In this document: positions 12,001 through 22,616 of the stretch, piece by piece
Layout: every line of letters begins with the position of its first letter
Numbering within the stretch: position 1 is the first letter of the stretch
DNA from: Pseudozyma flocculosa PF-1
Lineage: Eukaryota; Basidiomycota; Ustilaginomycetes; Ustilaginales; Ustilaginaceae
Length of the DNA: 64,000 nt
Reading direction: 5' to 3'
Assembly: GCF_000417875.1 (NCBI RefSeq)
Contig: NW_006920875.1
Location: 164,538 to 228,537 of the forward strand
Notes under the pieces: model-generated
Seen by the model: the letters and a program-made list of their open reading frames with translations, nothing else
Told to the model about the DNA's origin: nothing
Databases searched by the model: none
Program-made: the position numbers and the translations under genes

Positions 12001-12528
12001 CGAGAGGATGCTGGTGAGGGGTGCGGAGAAGGCGTCTCCGCCGAAGCGGCAGTGGAAGGCCGAGAGAATCTCTGCTGCGGCCATGCAGTCCTTTGGATTG
12101 ATGCACTTCTGGAGACCCTCTGGCACGGCCTGTACGATTTCCTCGCGGTACTTGTCGAGGCTGAGGGTACCGAGGTCGCGGATGAGCTGGTCCCTGGCAT
12201 CCTGGGCGAGGCTCTGCTTTACGCGCTTGATGAATGCGGTGTTCTTTTTGAGGTTGGAGTCGAGCGACGAGGAAGGTATCGAGGGGCCCGCGGACCAGGC
12301 GGCTAGGTTTGCGGCTCTGAGCTGCTGCCTGCGCCTCTGCCTATCGCGGAAGAGCTGTTGGGATGCATGCTGTGCTGCTGCTGCGTCATCTTTGGCAGGT
12401 GCTGTAGGGATGTTTGATGCCGCGATGCTGGGAGTGGCTGCTGCTGAGCTCTGGTTGGAGTTGGCGGTGGACGAGGAAGGGTTGGCTGCCGAGGGGTTCG
12501 CGGCTGTCGGCTGGGAGCGTGCGCTCAT
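8693..12528 (-). CDS. UPF2: Nonsense-mediated decay factor UPF2 (NMD2)
   Basis: Scaffold of nonsense-mediated mRNA decay, bridging UPF1 and UPF3 on mRNAs stalled at premature stops. A long exon 8862..12528 plus a short last exon 8693..8757 encode about 1243 residues, within the family range (yeast 1089, human 1272). It has three MIF4G-type helical regions: the N-terminal third, a second around residues 530-750 (DEFRYFQRKKNVELTESR), and a third from about 770 (RSPMELFVRHLVYDVL). A long acidic, Asp-rich tract (about residues 965-1060) follows, as in all UPF2 proteins, then the C-terminal UPF1-binding segment. The last junction is my choice: donor GTGGGT and acceptor GCAG give the ending LEQTLSRRGFKVKF and a stop at 8693. 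Two alternative donors nearby give shorter, less natural tails, so the final 20 residues are less certain. Confidence 0.93.
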
Positions 12529-13077
12529 GGAGCGACCAGAGGGGGGGCGGTCGCAGAGGATCGTGAGGGCGGTGAGGATGAAGGTTGGTGTGGCGTCGTG
12601 TCAGGTAGTGTGCGGAAGCGCGGGAGCGAGCCGGTGGCGAAGAGGGAAGAGGCGGCGAAGTAGGAGAAAGTGGAAGCAAGAAGACGAGGAAGACGAGGTG
12701 AGCCAACCGGTGGCCCGGCCGGACCGAGCCCTCTTGAGCAGGCTGGATGGCTTGGCGGGTGTTGGTCTGTGGGCGCGGGCCAGCCGGCAACAGGCCAGCC
12801 TGCTCGAGCCGCGCGAAAAAAAAAGAGGGCGCCCGCGCAGCTTGACTCACGAGTCGAGTCGAGCTGCACCTGCCGCCTGCACCTGCAGCCTGCCAAGAAG
12901 AAAGCACGCACCGACCACCGACCGCCTCCACCCGCCGGGGCTAGGTCGCTCCTTCGCCTCTCCTCCTCTTTCCCGACCATCACCATCCCCTCGCGACCCA
13001 CGCTCGGTTCCTCCTGCAACACCATCCTCGGTAGACTCGATCGGCATCTTCGCGCCCATCACCAGCGCGCCTGCACG
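12529..13077. promoter_or_regulatory. Divergent promoter region UPF2 / sideroflexin
   Basis: 549 bp between divergent starts. It contains TGACTCA at 12843-12849, the core recognised by Gcn4/AP-1-type bZIP factors, followed by repeated GAGTC units. Whether it is functional cannot be told from sequence. Confidence 0.45.
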
Positions 13078-14320
13078 ATGTCGACCACCACTGCAACAAC
13101 GACGACCTACCTCCGGCCCGTCGAGCGCCCCGAGCTGCTCCTCGACCTGCAACGGCGTCCCTACACGATCCATTCGCCCTCCGACAACGAAATTGACCAG
13201 GTCGACATCACAAAGGACCGATACGACCTCACCACGTTCCAGGGAAGGCTTCGCCATTTCGCCTCGGTCACCTCGCCCCTCACCCTCCTCTCGTCCAAGG
13301 CCGAGCTCAAGTCGGCCCGCGACCTCGTCCACTCCTACGAGTCCCAGTTCCCGCGCGACCGCACAAACGGCCGCTTCCTCGTTTCCCGCAACGATGCACA
13401 GCGCTACTGGAAGGCAAAACAGCTCGTAGACTCGAGCGTCCACCCCGACACCGGCGAGGTCGTGCCCCTCCCCTTCCGCATGTCGGCCTTTGTGCCCACC
13501 AACCTCATCGTAGTGGGTGGCATGCTCCTGCCCAACCCTACGCTGCCCATGGTCATCTTCTGGCAGTTCTGCAACCAGTCGCTCAACGTGGCCGTAAACT
13601 TTGAGAACGCCAACAAGTCTGTCCCGATGGACATGAAGGAAGTGGGGATCGCCTATGCCGCTGCCACGACGTCGGCCGTCGGTATCGCTGTTGGTCTCAC
13701 GCGGCTGGTGCCCCGGCTGCGGGTCAGCCCGGGTGCCAAGGCCGCCCTTGGCAAGCTGGTCCCTTTTGTCAGCGTCGCGTCGGCGGGTATCGTCAACATC
13801 AGCTGCATGAGGTGGAAGGAGATCAAGAATGGCGTCAGCGTCTTCCGGAGGGACCACGAAGGCAACAGGATCAAGGTCGGGGATTCATCGGCGGCGGGCA
13901 AGCGCGCCGTGGCCATGACGGCCGCCAGCCGCGTTCTGACGAACAGTGAGTGGGACTGCGCAGGGGTTCCGTCGTCTTCCGACATCTCGTCCTGTCTCTG
14001 CGCTTCCCCCGCTGACTCGACCCATCGTTCCCTCTTCCTGACCCCGTCATTCTTCTCACTCAGTCCCGACGCTGATCCTGCCTCCCTTGGCCATGGCGTA
14101 CCTGCAGCGCAAGCGCATCGTCCCCTCGGGCGGCCTGTGGGCACGGGCCACGGACCTGACCCTGATCGGCACCAGCCTGCTCGTCTTCCTGCCCCCGGCC
14201 ATCGCCACGTTCCCGCAGGTGGCCACCATCAGCCCGTCGAAGCTAGAGCCGCGCTTCCACAACATCAAGGACGACGACGGCAAGCCCGTAGACACGCTCG
14301 AATTCAACAAGGGCCTCTAG
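13078..14320 (+). CDS. FSF1: Sideroflexin-type mitochondrial carrier (FSF1)
   Basis: Inner mitochondrial membrane transporter of the sideroflexin/SFXN family; animal members import serine for one-carbon metabolism, while the fungal substrate is less certain. Two exons, join(13078..13945, 14064..14320), give 374 residues with phase-1 GT-AG splicing. Typical features are the N-terminal YDLTTFQGRLRHF segment, the Asp-Thr-Gly and PFRMSAFVPTNL region, the Asn-rich helix FWQFCNQSLNVAVNFENANK, and later TM segments including LVPFVSVASAGIVNISCMR and IPTLILPPLAMAY. About five hydrophobic segments are visible. Length is slightly above the usual 320-330 because of a longer, Thr-rich N-terminus. The start at 13078 follows CTGCACG and leads directly into the family N-terminus. 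Confidence 0.92.
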
Positions 14321-15070
14321 ACAGACACGAACTGCGCACTCACGTCATCGAGAGGAAAAGATGTCGCACCCGGAGTTGCGATAGACGTCCATCACGGCGC
14401 ACCACACCACGCAACTGAGCCTCGTCTTCCTCCGCTTCTACATCACACCCTCTTGGCCACCTCGTTTGCGAAAGAGTGGGATTAGAAAACGTTTATTCGA
14501 CGGCGCCGTGTAAGGTGGCAGCCGCGAGCTTTCGATAGAGCCGGATATGGGAACAAATGTAGTGACGCAGCGGGGACGTGTGTGAGGGGGGCAAAGCAAC
14601 TGTACATGATGATGATGGTGGAGAGCATGTTGGGTAGGAGGGTGCGAGTGATTTTTCGCGGAGAGAGAGGGCGACCGCAACGGTTGGTCGGGCGGCGTAG
14701 CTTGGGGGGCAGAACGAGCCTCGAGTGGGGGGCTGCGTGGCGGATAAGGCGAGCAGATCGCAAGCGAGCGACCAGGAGCAGCGGCAGCATCAGGAGCATC
14801 ATGCGTGCGTGCGGGGTGCCGGCCATGGGTGCTGGGGACGATGTAGCGCCTTGTCCGCCGTGGTATATTTCAGAGCAGGTGCAAAAAACGTGACCAACCG
14901 ACGTTCCCTCGGGGAATCAATCGGATGCGGACCGAAAACAGATGAAAAGGCTTGCGCGGGGCAGTTTTTTTGGAGAGGAGAGCGAGAGGGCAAGGTCCGT
15001 TTCTTGATTGGGCTGGAGGTCGAGGCTGCGCGTGGCGGCGCCACCAGGAGAGGCGGGCCCGTCTAGTCGA
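14321..15070. other. Convergent intergenic region FSF1 - ERG3
   Basis: 750 bp between converging stops, with both 3' flanks. It is less GC-rich than the surroundings. Only short overlapping open frames without recognisable content are present. Confidence 0.6.
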
Positions 15071-16186
15071 TCATTGCGACTTCTTGCTCTCGACCTTGTC
15101 CGCCTTCGGGGCCTTTTCCCCGACGCCCGTGACGGCGAGCAACGGGTCGTCCTCGGGCCGCGGCGCCCGGTAGCTGCCGCCGAGCCTGTCGCACCCGGTA
15201 AAGTACTGGCCGTAGTTGCAGGTGAAGAAGAGGTGGTGGAGCGTGTGGTGCGAGGGCCCGTTGATGATTTTCTCGAGGGGCGAGTTGCAGATCATGTCCG
15301 AGTCGTGAATGAGGATCGACCACAGGTTGACAAACACAAACAGGCCGATGGAAATCATCCGGTGCAGCGGGAAGATGAAGGGGAAGATGTGGTAGGGCAG
15401 CGACTGGGCGTAGCCGTCGAGCGGGTGGAAGGCGTGCGAGGCGAACGGCGTCGGCACGAGCCACTTGTGGTGCGGCTTGTGGATGTGCTTGTAGAGCCGG
15501 GGGTGGTGCTCGAGGCGGTGGACCCAGTAGATGGCGGCGTCGGTGAAGACGAGGAAGAGGGGCACCGAGAGGATGGCGTAGGCGATGCCGTAGTCGTCGA
15601 TGTTGTTGTAGAGCTTGCTGTGGCCGCGCACCTCGAGCACGAACCACGGCACCGTCATCAGGTCGAGGGGCAGAAAGGCACGGATCGACGACTCAATCTC
15701 GAGGCGGACCTGGTTCTTGATGAAGCGCGGGTGCTTCATCATGTCCTTGTTGAACAGGTACTTAAACGAGAGCCCGGCAAAGGTGAAGTAGAGGAACACG
15801 ATGCCAATGTAGGTGATGACGAGGAGCGAGATGAACTGGCGGATGATGCTGTCGCGCGGCAACGCGCTCGAGTTGCGCAGCGCCTCCCAGTCCACCTCGG
15901 ACGCCACATTTGCCGCAGCGTCAAAGGCCTTGGCCGCTGTTGACCGCGTCGCCGAGTTGACCGATTGTGTCGTGACGGCGGCGGCGCTGCCTGTGAGTGC
16001 GGATGACCAGCCGGCGATGCCGTTGGTCAGGTTCGAGAGGACGCCTGCGGGCGCGGAGTGGCCCCCCCGCGCGACGGCCGAGAGCAGCTCCGGGTTCTTG
16101 GCGACGGACCGTGGCAGCGCCGGCCAGACGGTGGCCCAGACCTTGTCCAGGATGAGGTTGTCGGCGATGTCGAGAACGAGATCCAT
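15071..16186 (-). CDS. ERG3: Sterol C5(6)-desaturase ERG3
   Basis: Membrane-bound di-iron oxidase that introduces the C5-C6 double bond in ergosterol synthesis in the ER. Intronless, 371 residues, similar to yeast Erg3 (365). The histidine boxes of the fatty-acid hydroxylase superfamily are all visible: HRLEHH near residue 222, HKPHHKW about 15 residues later, and HTLHHLFFTCNYGQYF near 310. Hydrophobic segments precede the first box and follow the second. The C-terminus is charged and hydrophilic, ending ESKKSQ. The ATG at 16186 is the first in frame and starts an MDLVLDIADN segment found at the N-terminus of this family. Loss of this enzyme is a known route to azole tolerance in fungi; no lesion is seen here. 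Confidence 0.96.
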   Translation of the reverse strand: MDLVLDIADNLILDKVWATVWPALPRSVAKNPELLSAVARGGHSAPAGVLSNLTNGIAGWSSALTGSAAAVTTQSVNSATRSTAAKAFDAAANVASEVDWEALRNSSALPRDSIIRQFISLLVITYIGIVFLYFTFAGLSFKYLFNKDMMKHPRFIKNQVRLEIESSIRAFLPLDLMTVPWFVLEVRGHSKLYNNIDDYGIAYAILSVPLFLVFTDAAIYWVHRLEHHPRLYKHIHKPHHKWLVPTPFASHAFHPLDGYAQSLPYHIFPFIFPLHRMISIGLFVFVNLWSILIHDSDMICNSPLEKIINGPSHHTLHHLFFTCNYGQYFTGCDRLGGSYRAPRPEDDPLLAVTGVGEKAPKADKVESKKSQ

Positions 16187-18884
16187 CGTGGCTCGCGTAG
16201 ACGTGTGGAGTACAGGCGGTCGTGAAAGGTGGGCGGGCGGACAAGGGAGGAGAAAGGGCTCCTCGAGAAGCTCCGCGTAGCTCGTTCAACAATGCCAGAC
16301 ACCGGTGTTGATGGCTGCGGATAGGTGCTGGCGGTGCGTCGCGAGACAAGTGAAGAAGGAGAGCAGCGATGAGAGAGCTGCCTTGGTCCTCCTTTTGCGC
16401 TGTTCAGCTCCTGGCTGTGACGGGATGAGGTCGATGCCGCGGCTGGTTTGAGACGTGTGGCGGGCCCTAGTCGATAGATGGATGACTGCTGGCCGACGAA
16501 GAAGTCGGCAGAGAGTGCGCGAGCTACAGGGCCGAAGGAGGGTGGCGGCTCGAGTGGATCCGGAATGAGGTCGCGGTTGTGGCGCCGGCAAGAACACAAA
16601 GCAGATGTTGCAACAGGGAGAGTCGCGCTTGTTGAAGGGAAGAAGGAGCGATGGATATGGCGGGGATGACTAGGTAGGATGGACGGAAAGTCAGGTAAGA
16701 AGGGAGGGTGAGGATGGGGAGCGAGGAGAAAGAGGCCGGTGGTCAAATTGCGGTGAGGGAGCGAGGTACTTTTGTCGTCGGTGCTCGGTCAAGGCTCGCT
16801 TGCTTGGCGCTGGCTTGCCCTTGGGACACCACAAACGGACAGACGCACACAGAGGAGGAAGGGGGCCTGCATACCGGTAAGCCTGGGCCTACAGCAACGG
16901 CGGCCACGGCGGCAGCGAGCTTCCCTCGAGCCAAAAGTCGGGCCACGGTGGCAAATCAGCCGACAACCGCGTTCGCCGAGCACGCCAGGCCAAGGCGCGG
17001 CCCGCCAGGCAAAACCAGGCATCGAATACAACCCCCCTCCCCAACGGCCTCTTGCACAAAGGGAGCCGGGGCAAAGGAGCACGGCCGGAATAGAGCTCGC
17101 CGGGTTTGAATACAACCAACAGCTTGGAAGAGGCTGCAGGCGGAAGCACATATCCCAGGCAAGCAAGCAAGCAGCAAGCAAGGTGGGTCAAACAGGCCAG
17201 GGCGAGAACGTCGTGAGACCTTGCCCCGCGACACGACGAGGCCGGGCGAGGGCTGAGCGAGGCAAAAAAGTGGCACGATTTTCGACCACCCTACCGGCCT
17301 TCGCCCGCCCGCCGCGCCCGCCGCGCCCGGCCTCTGCGCCGAGCGTAAAATGCGCAAAAATTGGGCGGCGCCCGTTCCGCTGGAAGGCCGGTTCGGCCAG
17401 CCAGTTGGCAAGCGGGCAAGCGGGCGGCCAAACACCAAAAAAAAAAGTTTTCGGCTGGTTGGCGAGCGAGACAGCCTTGCTTTGCCTTTGAAGCTTCGAC
17501 ATTTCGAGGGCCAGCAGCCTTCATGCGCTCTCGTTCTCGGTCGGCCCCGCAAACAGCGAGGCCACCTCGAGCAAGCGGCTCTTCCCACAGGCGCCTAACG
17601 AAGCAGCTAGGCCATGCCAAAGCTGGGTCATGTCAACTCGTCGTCGGTCAAAAAGACCTCTCGGCGTCGCCCATGTCGCCGCCGTCGTTGTACTGTAGTC
17701 GCCTTCGCCGCTGCCAGGAGGCAGGCTGGCCTAGCTCCGGAAGTCGGCAGCCGAGTTCCTCCTTCGGCCTGCCTGCTGCTGCTTCTCGCAGACGAGTCCC
17801 TCGAGCCAAACGCGTCCACGCCAGCCTGTCTGCTGCTTGCTTTTCGTCGACCGGCTGCGCATTCCACGCAGGCAGGGCATGCTCCTGCTTGCTGTCTCCC
17901 TGCGAGATGGCCGAGTGTGGACTTGGCCTCCTCATTCAAGGAGCTTGCGCGACACCGAGTCGGCGGTGGGGGCAGCCAAGAATGGGCCCATTCTCTTGAC
18001 GCTAAGCGTACGCGCCGCCAACGCAAAGGACGGCAGGCGGGCGACGATCAGCCGGCACAACCACAGGGTTGCGCCAGCCGGTCGGCCTGTTGGCTCTTCC
18101 GCCACCCCATTGCGCCACCGCTTGTCCGGTCGAGCTCGACCCAAGCGTCCAGACCGCGTAGATGCTTGCTTACACTCTGCCACGGATGAAAAGTTTCGAG
18201 CCAGCAGAACGGATCGGAGCCGAGGGCGTCCGAGGGAGGCGATGTCGGCGGCGGATGTTGTGGACGGTGGCGGGGCTGGTCCGGTGGGTCGGACGAAGTG
18301 CGAAAAGTGGGCTGATTTGTCGCCTGCGCAGCCATTCGTTTCTTCCTGCCGGCTTTGGCGAGCACGCACGCGTTTGGTTTGTTGCGCACGAGCCGCCAAT
18401 TTTTCTCTGGATCGATCTGGATCGACGTCGGCGTGGCCGCGTTGATGATCTGATAAACGGCACGCCCCCCGTCGTGGGCCACCCTCGGCGGCCAGGCGGC
18501 CCTCTTCTCTTGTTCCCCTGAGCCATTCTCGGGCTTCTCGGATGCATGGCGTGTTACTGCGGCTCGACGGCATCGTCTGATGATGGACGCGGGCCAGCAG
18601 GGAGTAGGATGGTGTGGGGTCAGATCCCGGAGCGGAAGGTGCACGGGGCGTGGGGGCGATGTTTGCGCGCCGTGCAATTCTCCGGTCGGCCGTCGATGCC
18701 CGAAAGCGCCGCGGCCACGGACTCGGCCCAATTCTTCGGTTCCGAAGATGCGGGCCAAGTGTCCCTAGCCTCCACCTCGGCCCACGTCTCTGGCTCTGGC
18801 CTTCTTCCACGCTTCGAACCACCGACCAACGCCTTGCTCCCGTACTCCTCCTCGCACAGCCTCAGCAACCGGCTCGACACGACC
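16187..18884. other. Long divergent intergenic region ERG3 / HIS2
   Basis: 2.7 kb without a recognisable gene; it must contain the ERG3 and HIS2 promoters and 5' UTRs. Many overlapping Arg/Pro/Ala-rich open frames occur on both strands, none with a family signature. An A/T-rich island with AAAATGCGCAAAAATT lies near 17347-17362, and an A-run near 17440-17450. One ACGCGT occurs at 18368-18373. A gene made of very short exons cannot be excluded. Confidence 0.45.
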
Positions 18885-20126
18885 ATGCCGCATTCGCACC
18901 ACTCGCACTCGGGCCAGTTCTGCCTGCACGCCAAGTCGAGCCTCTCGGACGTCGTCGAGCGCGCACGGGCGCTTGGGTTCACCCACTTCCACCTCAGCGA
19001 ACATGTCCCGCGCCAGTCGACCGACCAGCTCTACCCAGAGGAAATCGAGGCCAAGGTGACGCCTGACACTCTGAGGGCCACCTTTGAGTCGTACTTGATC
19101 GAAGCGAGGCGGTTGGCGGCCACCCTCGACGGCCAGATGCAGGTGCTGGTCGGCTGCGAGACCGAAAACGTCACCAGCCCGGATACGTTGGACTACCTCG
19201 TCGACGTCCTCCAGCATACCGAGGGCGGCTCGACGTCGACGCCGGCGACACCACCGGGTGCGATAGGCAAGGGAAGGGTCGATTTCCTTGTCGGATCCGT
19301 CCACCATACACACGGTGTCCCAATCGACTTTGACCCGGAAACGTTTGAAAGGGCGCTCTGCTGCTCCCGGACCGGCCCCGCTGAGCCAGCACAGCAACGA
19401 CAGCCGACCGGATCGGAAGCGGACGAGACGGAAGCGCATGAAGCGCTGATGCTCTCCTACCTCGACACGCAGCTCGAGACGATGCAGCGGCTGAGGCCCG
19501 AGGTGATCGGCCACTTTGACCTCTTCCGCCTCTACCGGCCAGGCGCATCGGTGCGCTCCAAGGAGGTGTGGGCCAAGATCGAGAGAAACGTCCGGTATGC
19601 CGTCGGGTACGGCGCGCTGTTTGAATGCAACGCCGCTGCGTTCCGCAAGGGGTGGCAGACGGCCTATCCGGGCAAGGAGATCCTCGAGGTGCGTGTGCCC
19701 CCCAGACTCGGCGACGGGCCAAGCTTGGCCGCGGACGAACCCTCACTGACTTGACCGCCTTCTTCTGCCTGCCCACCTCCCCATCTGCAGCTGATCCTCT
19801 CTCTCGATGGAAGGCTCTGCCTGTCGGACGATTCGCACGGCGTACAGGCCGTCGCACTCAACTACCACCGCCTGCGTCGCTACCTCGTCGATGCGGGCGT
19901 CGACCAGATCTGGTACCTCGAAAAGGCCACGGCAGAGGACCACCAGCTGCCCGATTCCAGCCCGCCTACGCGGTTCGAGAGGGGCACGGTGGCGCGAAAG
20001 ATGGGCAGCGAGTGGAGCCGACATCCCTTCTGGCAGACATACGACGAGATCCGGCTCCGCGAGGAAAAGGACGCGGCGGCAGCGGCGACACCAGCAGCGG
20101 CAACGACAGCGACAGCGTCAGGGTGA
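18885..20126 (+). CDS. HIS2: Histidinol-phosphatase (PHP type)
   Basis: Dephosphorylates histidinol phosphate to histidinol, the penultimate stage of histidine synthesis. Two exons, join(18885..19688, 19791..20126), encode 379 residues (yeast His2 is 335). PHP-superfamily metal motifs are present: the N-terminal HSHHSHSG, LSEHVPR, GCETEN, the GSVHHTHGVPIDFD block, GHFDLFRLYRPG, and SDDSHG at the start of exon 2. A Gln/Ala/Asp-rich insert separates the middle motifs, and the C-terminus has an Ala/Thr-rich extension. An in-frame upstream ATG at 18546 exists, but the catalytic motif lies at residues 3-9 from 18885 exactly as in yeast, so I start there. The gene converges on RPA49 with 111 bp between stops. 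Confidence 0.93.
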
Positions 20127-20237
20127 CGATGAAATGGGAATGCTGGGACCGAGCTGCGATGCGTGGAGAGAGAGCAGGGGAATGTACAGAGCCAGAGGGG
20201 AAGATGCAAGCGATGCGGGCGGTTCCGGGCCTCACTT

Positions 20238-22049
20238 TCACTTCTTTGCCACCCGCTTCCTCCTCGGCTCGGGAAACTTGAGTGGGAGCGAGAGCGTGGC
20301 GCACCGCACCTTTTTGATCTCGCCAAACTCGACGTCGCCGTTGGCCACGGGCTTGGTGCTGGGCGTGCACCCGATGGCCTTGAAGATCTCCATGAGCCTG
20401 ATCGTCGAGTGCGAGTGTCAGGGCGAGCGCGGGGGGTCAGTCATACGAGGCCAGATGCGAAGAAGATGGTGCAGCCAGAATACTCACTTGTAGGGCTCCA
20501 GCTGGAGGCCCTTGGCGACCGGCTCGTAGGCGACGGAAAAGTGGTCGGTGTGGAGCAGCAGCGCGCAAGTGTAGGCGAGGTACCTCGTCTGCTCGAGGCC
20601 AGACAGGTAGATCCTGGTCAGGGGGCGACAAGCAGCAGCAAACACGAGCATAGGAGGAAGGCGAGGGTCAGCAGCGGCGCGCGAGCTTTGACGACAACGA
20701 GGGCGCGAGATGGATGCGGTCCGGGACGGGCTTGGCACTCACTTGCTCCTGCCCTTGGCCGAGTTGGTGAAGCGGTCGACAATGTCGCGGAAGACGCGGT
20801 TGCCCTGTGCGCTCTGGTCGAGGCCAAGCGACTCCTTGATCGACCTGGGGTCGCGCACCTCCTGGAAGAGGAGCATGAACGAGATCAGGTACACGAGGTA
20901 CATGGTCATGCGCACGCGGTCCTTTGTCTCCTCGATGGCGATGTTCTGGCGCTTGGTAAACGAGTCGACGACGTCCTGCGAGGCGCCCGCCGGCGGGTCC
21001 GGGTAGTCGAACTGGGCGTTCTGCACCGCCGCCCAGACGCGGGTGGCGAGCCAGCTCGTCTTGATGGGCTCGAGCCAGGCGCGCACGTCTTCCTCGGAGG
21101 TGAGCTCGAGCACGGCGTCGATGGGCACCTGCTTGAGCACCGTGGGGTCGATGAGGTTCTTGATCGGGTACACGTCGACCGGCTTGGTGGCGTTGGGCTC
21201 GTGCGGCGGGATGGGCCGCGACTTGAGGTCGATGGCCTGCAGCTCGGCCGCGCTCGGCAGGTTGGCCGTGCTCTGGGTGATGCCCTCGGTCACCTGGTCC
21301 ACCGAGCCAAACACCTGCGACACGTCGACCTTCATCCTCTCGGCGTTGATGCGCGCCTTCTTGGCCTTGGTGTTGCCGAACGTGCCCTCCAGGCCCTTCC
21401 TCTGCTGGTAGTAGACGCTGACGCTGTCGTCGCCGTCAAAGGTGATGGGGTCGAGCATCTTGAGCGCCTTGATGGAGCGCGAGACGGTAAAGAGCGGCGC
21501 GGCTCGCAGCGTGACGGTGGATGCGACCGGGTCGTAGACGCCCACCATGTACTCCCCGGAGTAGCCGCGCAAGTCTGACGCGGAGCCCATCAGGAAGTTG
21601 TCGCCGAGGTACTCGATCGAGTTGGTGCCTCCGGCCAGCACCAGCCTCTCATCCTTTGGCCCGCCCTTGACGCTGCCCGAGGACGAGGAGCCGGGAAGCG
21701 CATCGCCACGGTAGAGGTCAAAGTCGGCGCTGTCGGCGGGGAGGTAGTCGGGGAACGAGGCGAGAGCGATGCCGTTCGAGGAGCGCGTGCTGTTGGCGGC
21801 GCCGGCGAGCCGGAGCGTGGCCTGGCCCGCCTCGACCTTTGCCTTCTTGGAAGGCGAGGATGCGTCGGATTTCGACTTCTTCGAAGCCTTCTTGTCCTCC
21901 TTGGACTTCTTGTCGCTGCTGCTCTTGTGCTTGCTGGGGGTGGACGAGGACGCTGTCGAGTCGGCCTTGGAGTCGATCTCCTTGTGCTTCCGCTTCTGCT
22001 TTGTCGGCGAAGACGAGGAAGACGAGGGACCGGCGGTGCTGGGCGCCAT
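20238..22049 (-). CDS. RPA49: RNA polymerase I subunit RPA49
   Basis: Pol I-specific subunit of the A49-A34.5 heterodimer, supporting rRNA transcription initiation and elongation in the nucleolus. Three exons, complement(join(20238..20397, 20488..20613, 20743..22049)), with phase-2 junctions, give 530 residues (yeast 415). The N-terminus is a Lys/Ser-rich low-complexity tail of about 85 residues. The dimerisation region follows (SGEYMVGVYDPVASTVTLR), then the linker, then the tandem winged-helix region with YLVYLISFMLLFQEVRDPRSI. Exon 2 supplies YLAYTCALLLHTDHFSVAYE and exon 3 the ending LMEIFKAIGC ... TLSLPLKFPEPRRKR. The lysine-rich tail explains the extra length. Confidence 0.93.
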
Positions 22050-22187
22050 GTCGGGCAGATGGCCTCCGGAGGTGTATGTCGCGCCGGCGGATTGTAGCTT
22101 AAAGTGAGCGGGCGGCTAAGGGCGAGCAGAAGGGACTCGAAGGCGAGGAAAGGAGGTCGGGGCGGGCGGAGGTGATGATGATGATGA

Positions 22188-22229
<42 letters not shown>

Positions 22230-22616
22230 CGAGGAGAAGGGTCAGCAGCTCAGAGCAGCGAGCGTGGGCCCCCCGCGGCCGACCGACCTTCTGGGCGCTG
22301 GAAATCAATTTTTTTCTCGTCGGCAGCGGCGGGCCCCAGCTGCAGGCGCTGCCCTCGCCCGTCTCCCGGCTGCCGAATTGGCCCTTGCCAGCCTCGCAGC
22401 CTGACCCTCCGGTTGCCACCCTGCATCGGCTCAGGCCGGCATCGCGCCCGCACACAGGGCTGTCAGTACGGCGTCGCATCTGTGCTGCCCCACGGACGAG
22501 ACTCTTTGACAATCCGGGTATCTTGCAGCGGCAGGGACAGCAGAAGAGGAGGGGAGTAGTTACAATACAGGCACGGCAGCGGCAGGGCAGAGGCAGGAGC
22601 AGCAGCAAGGACCTCG
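22050..22616. promoter_or_regulatory. RPA49 upstream region
   Basis: 567 bp between the RPA49 start and the annexin stop, both on the minus strand. It holds a long triplet microsatellite and otherwise no recognisable gene. Confidence 0.5.
22174..22228. repeat. GAT/GAC trinucleotide microsatellite
   Basis: About five GAT units pass without interruption into roughly 13 GAC units, 125-180 bp upstream of the RPA49 start. This kind of repeat is prone to length change between strains. Confidence 0.9.

Noticed and set aside
18546..18884. Upstream in-frame extension of HIS2
   Set aside because: The PHP metal-binding motif lies at the very N-terminus in family members, so the start at 18885 fits better; the extension is low-complexity.
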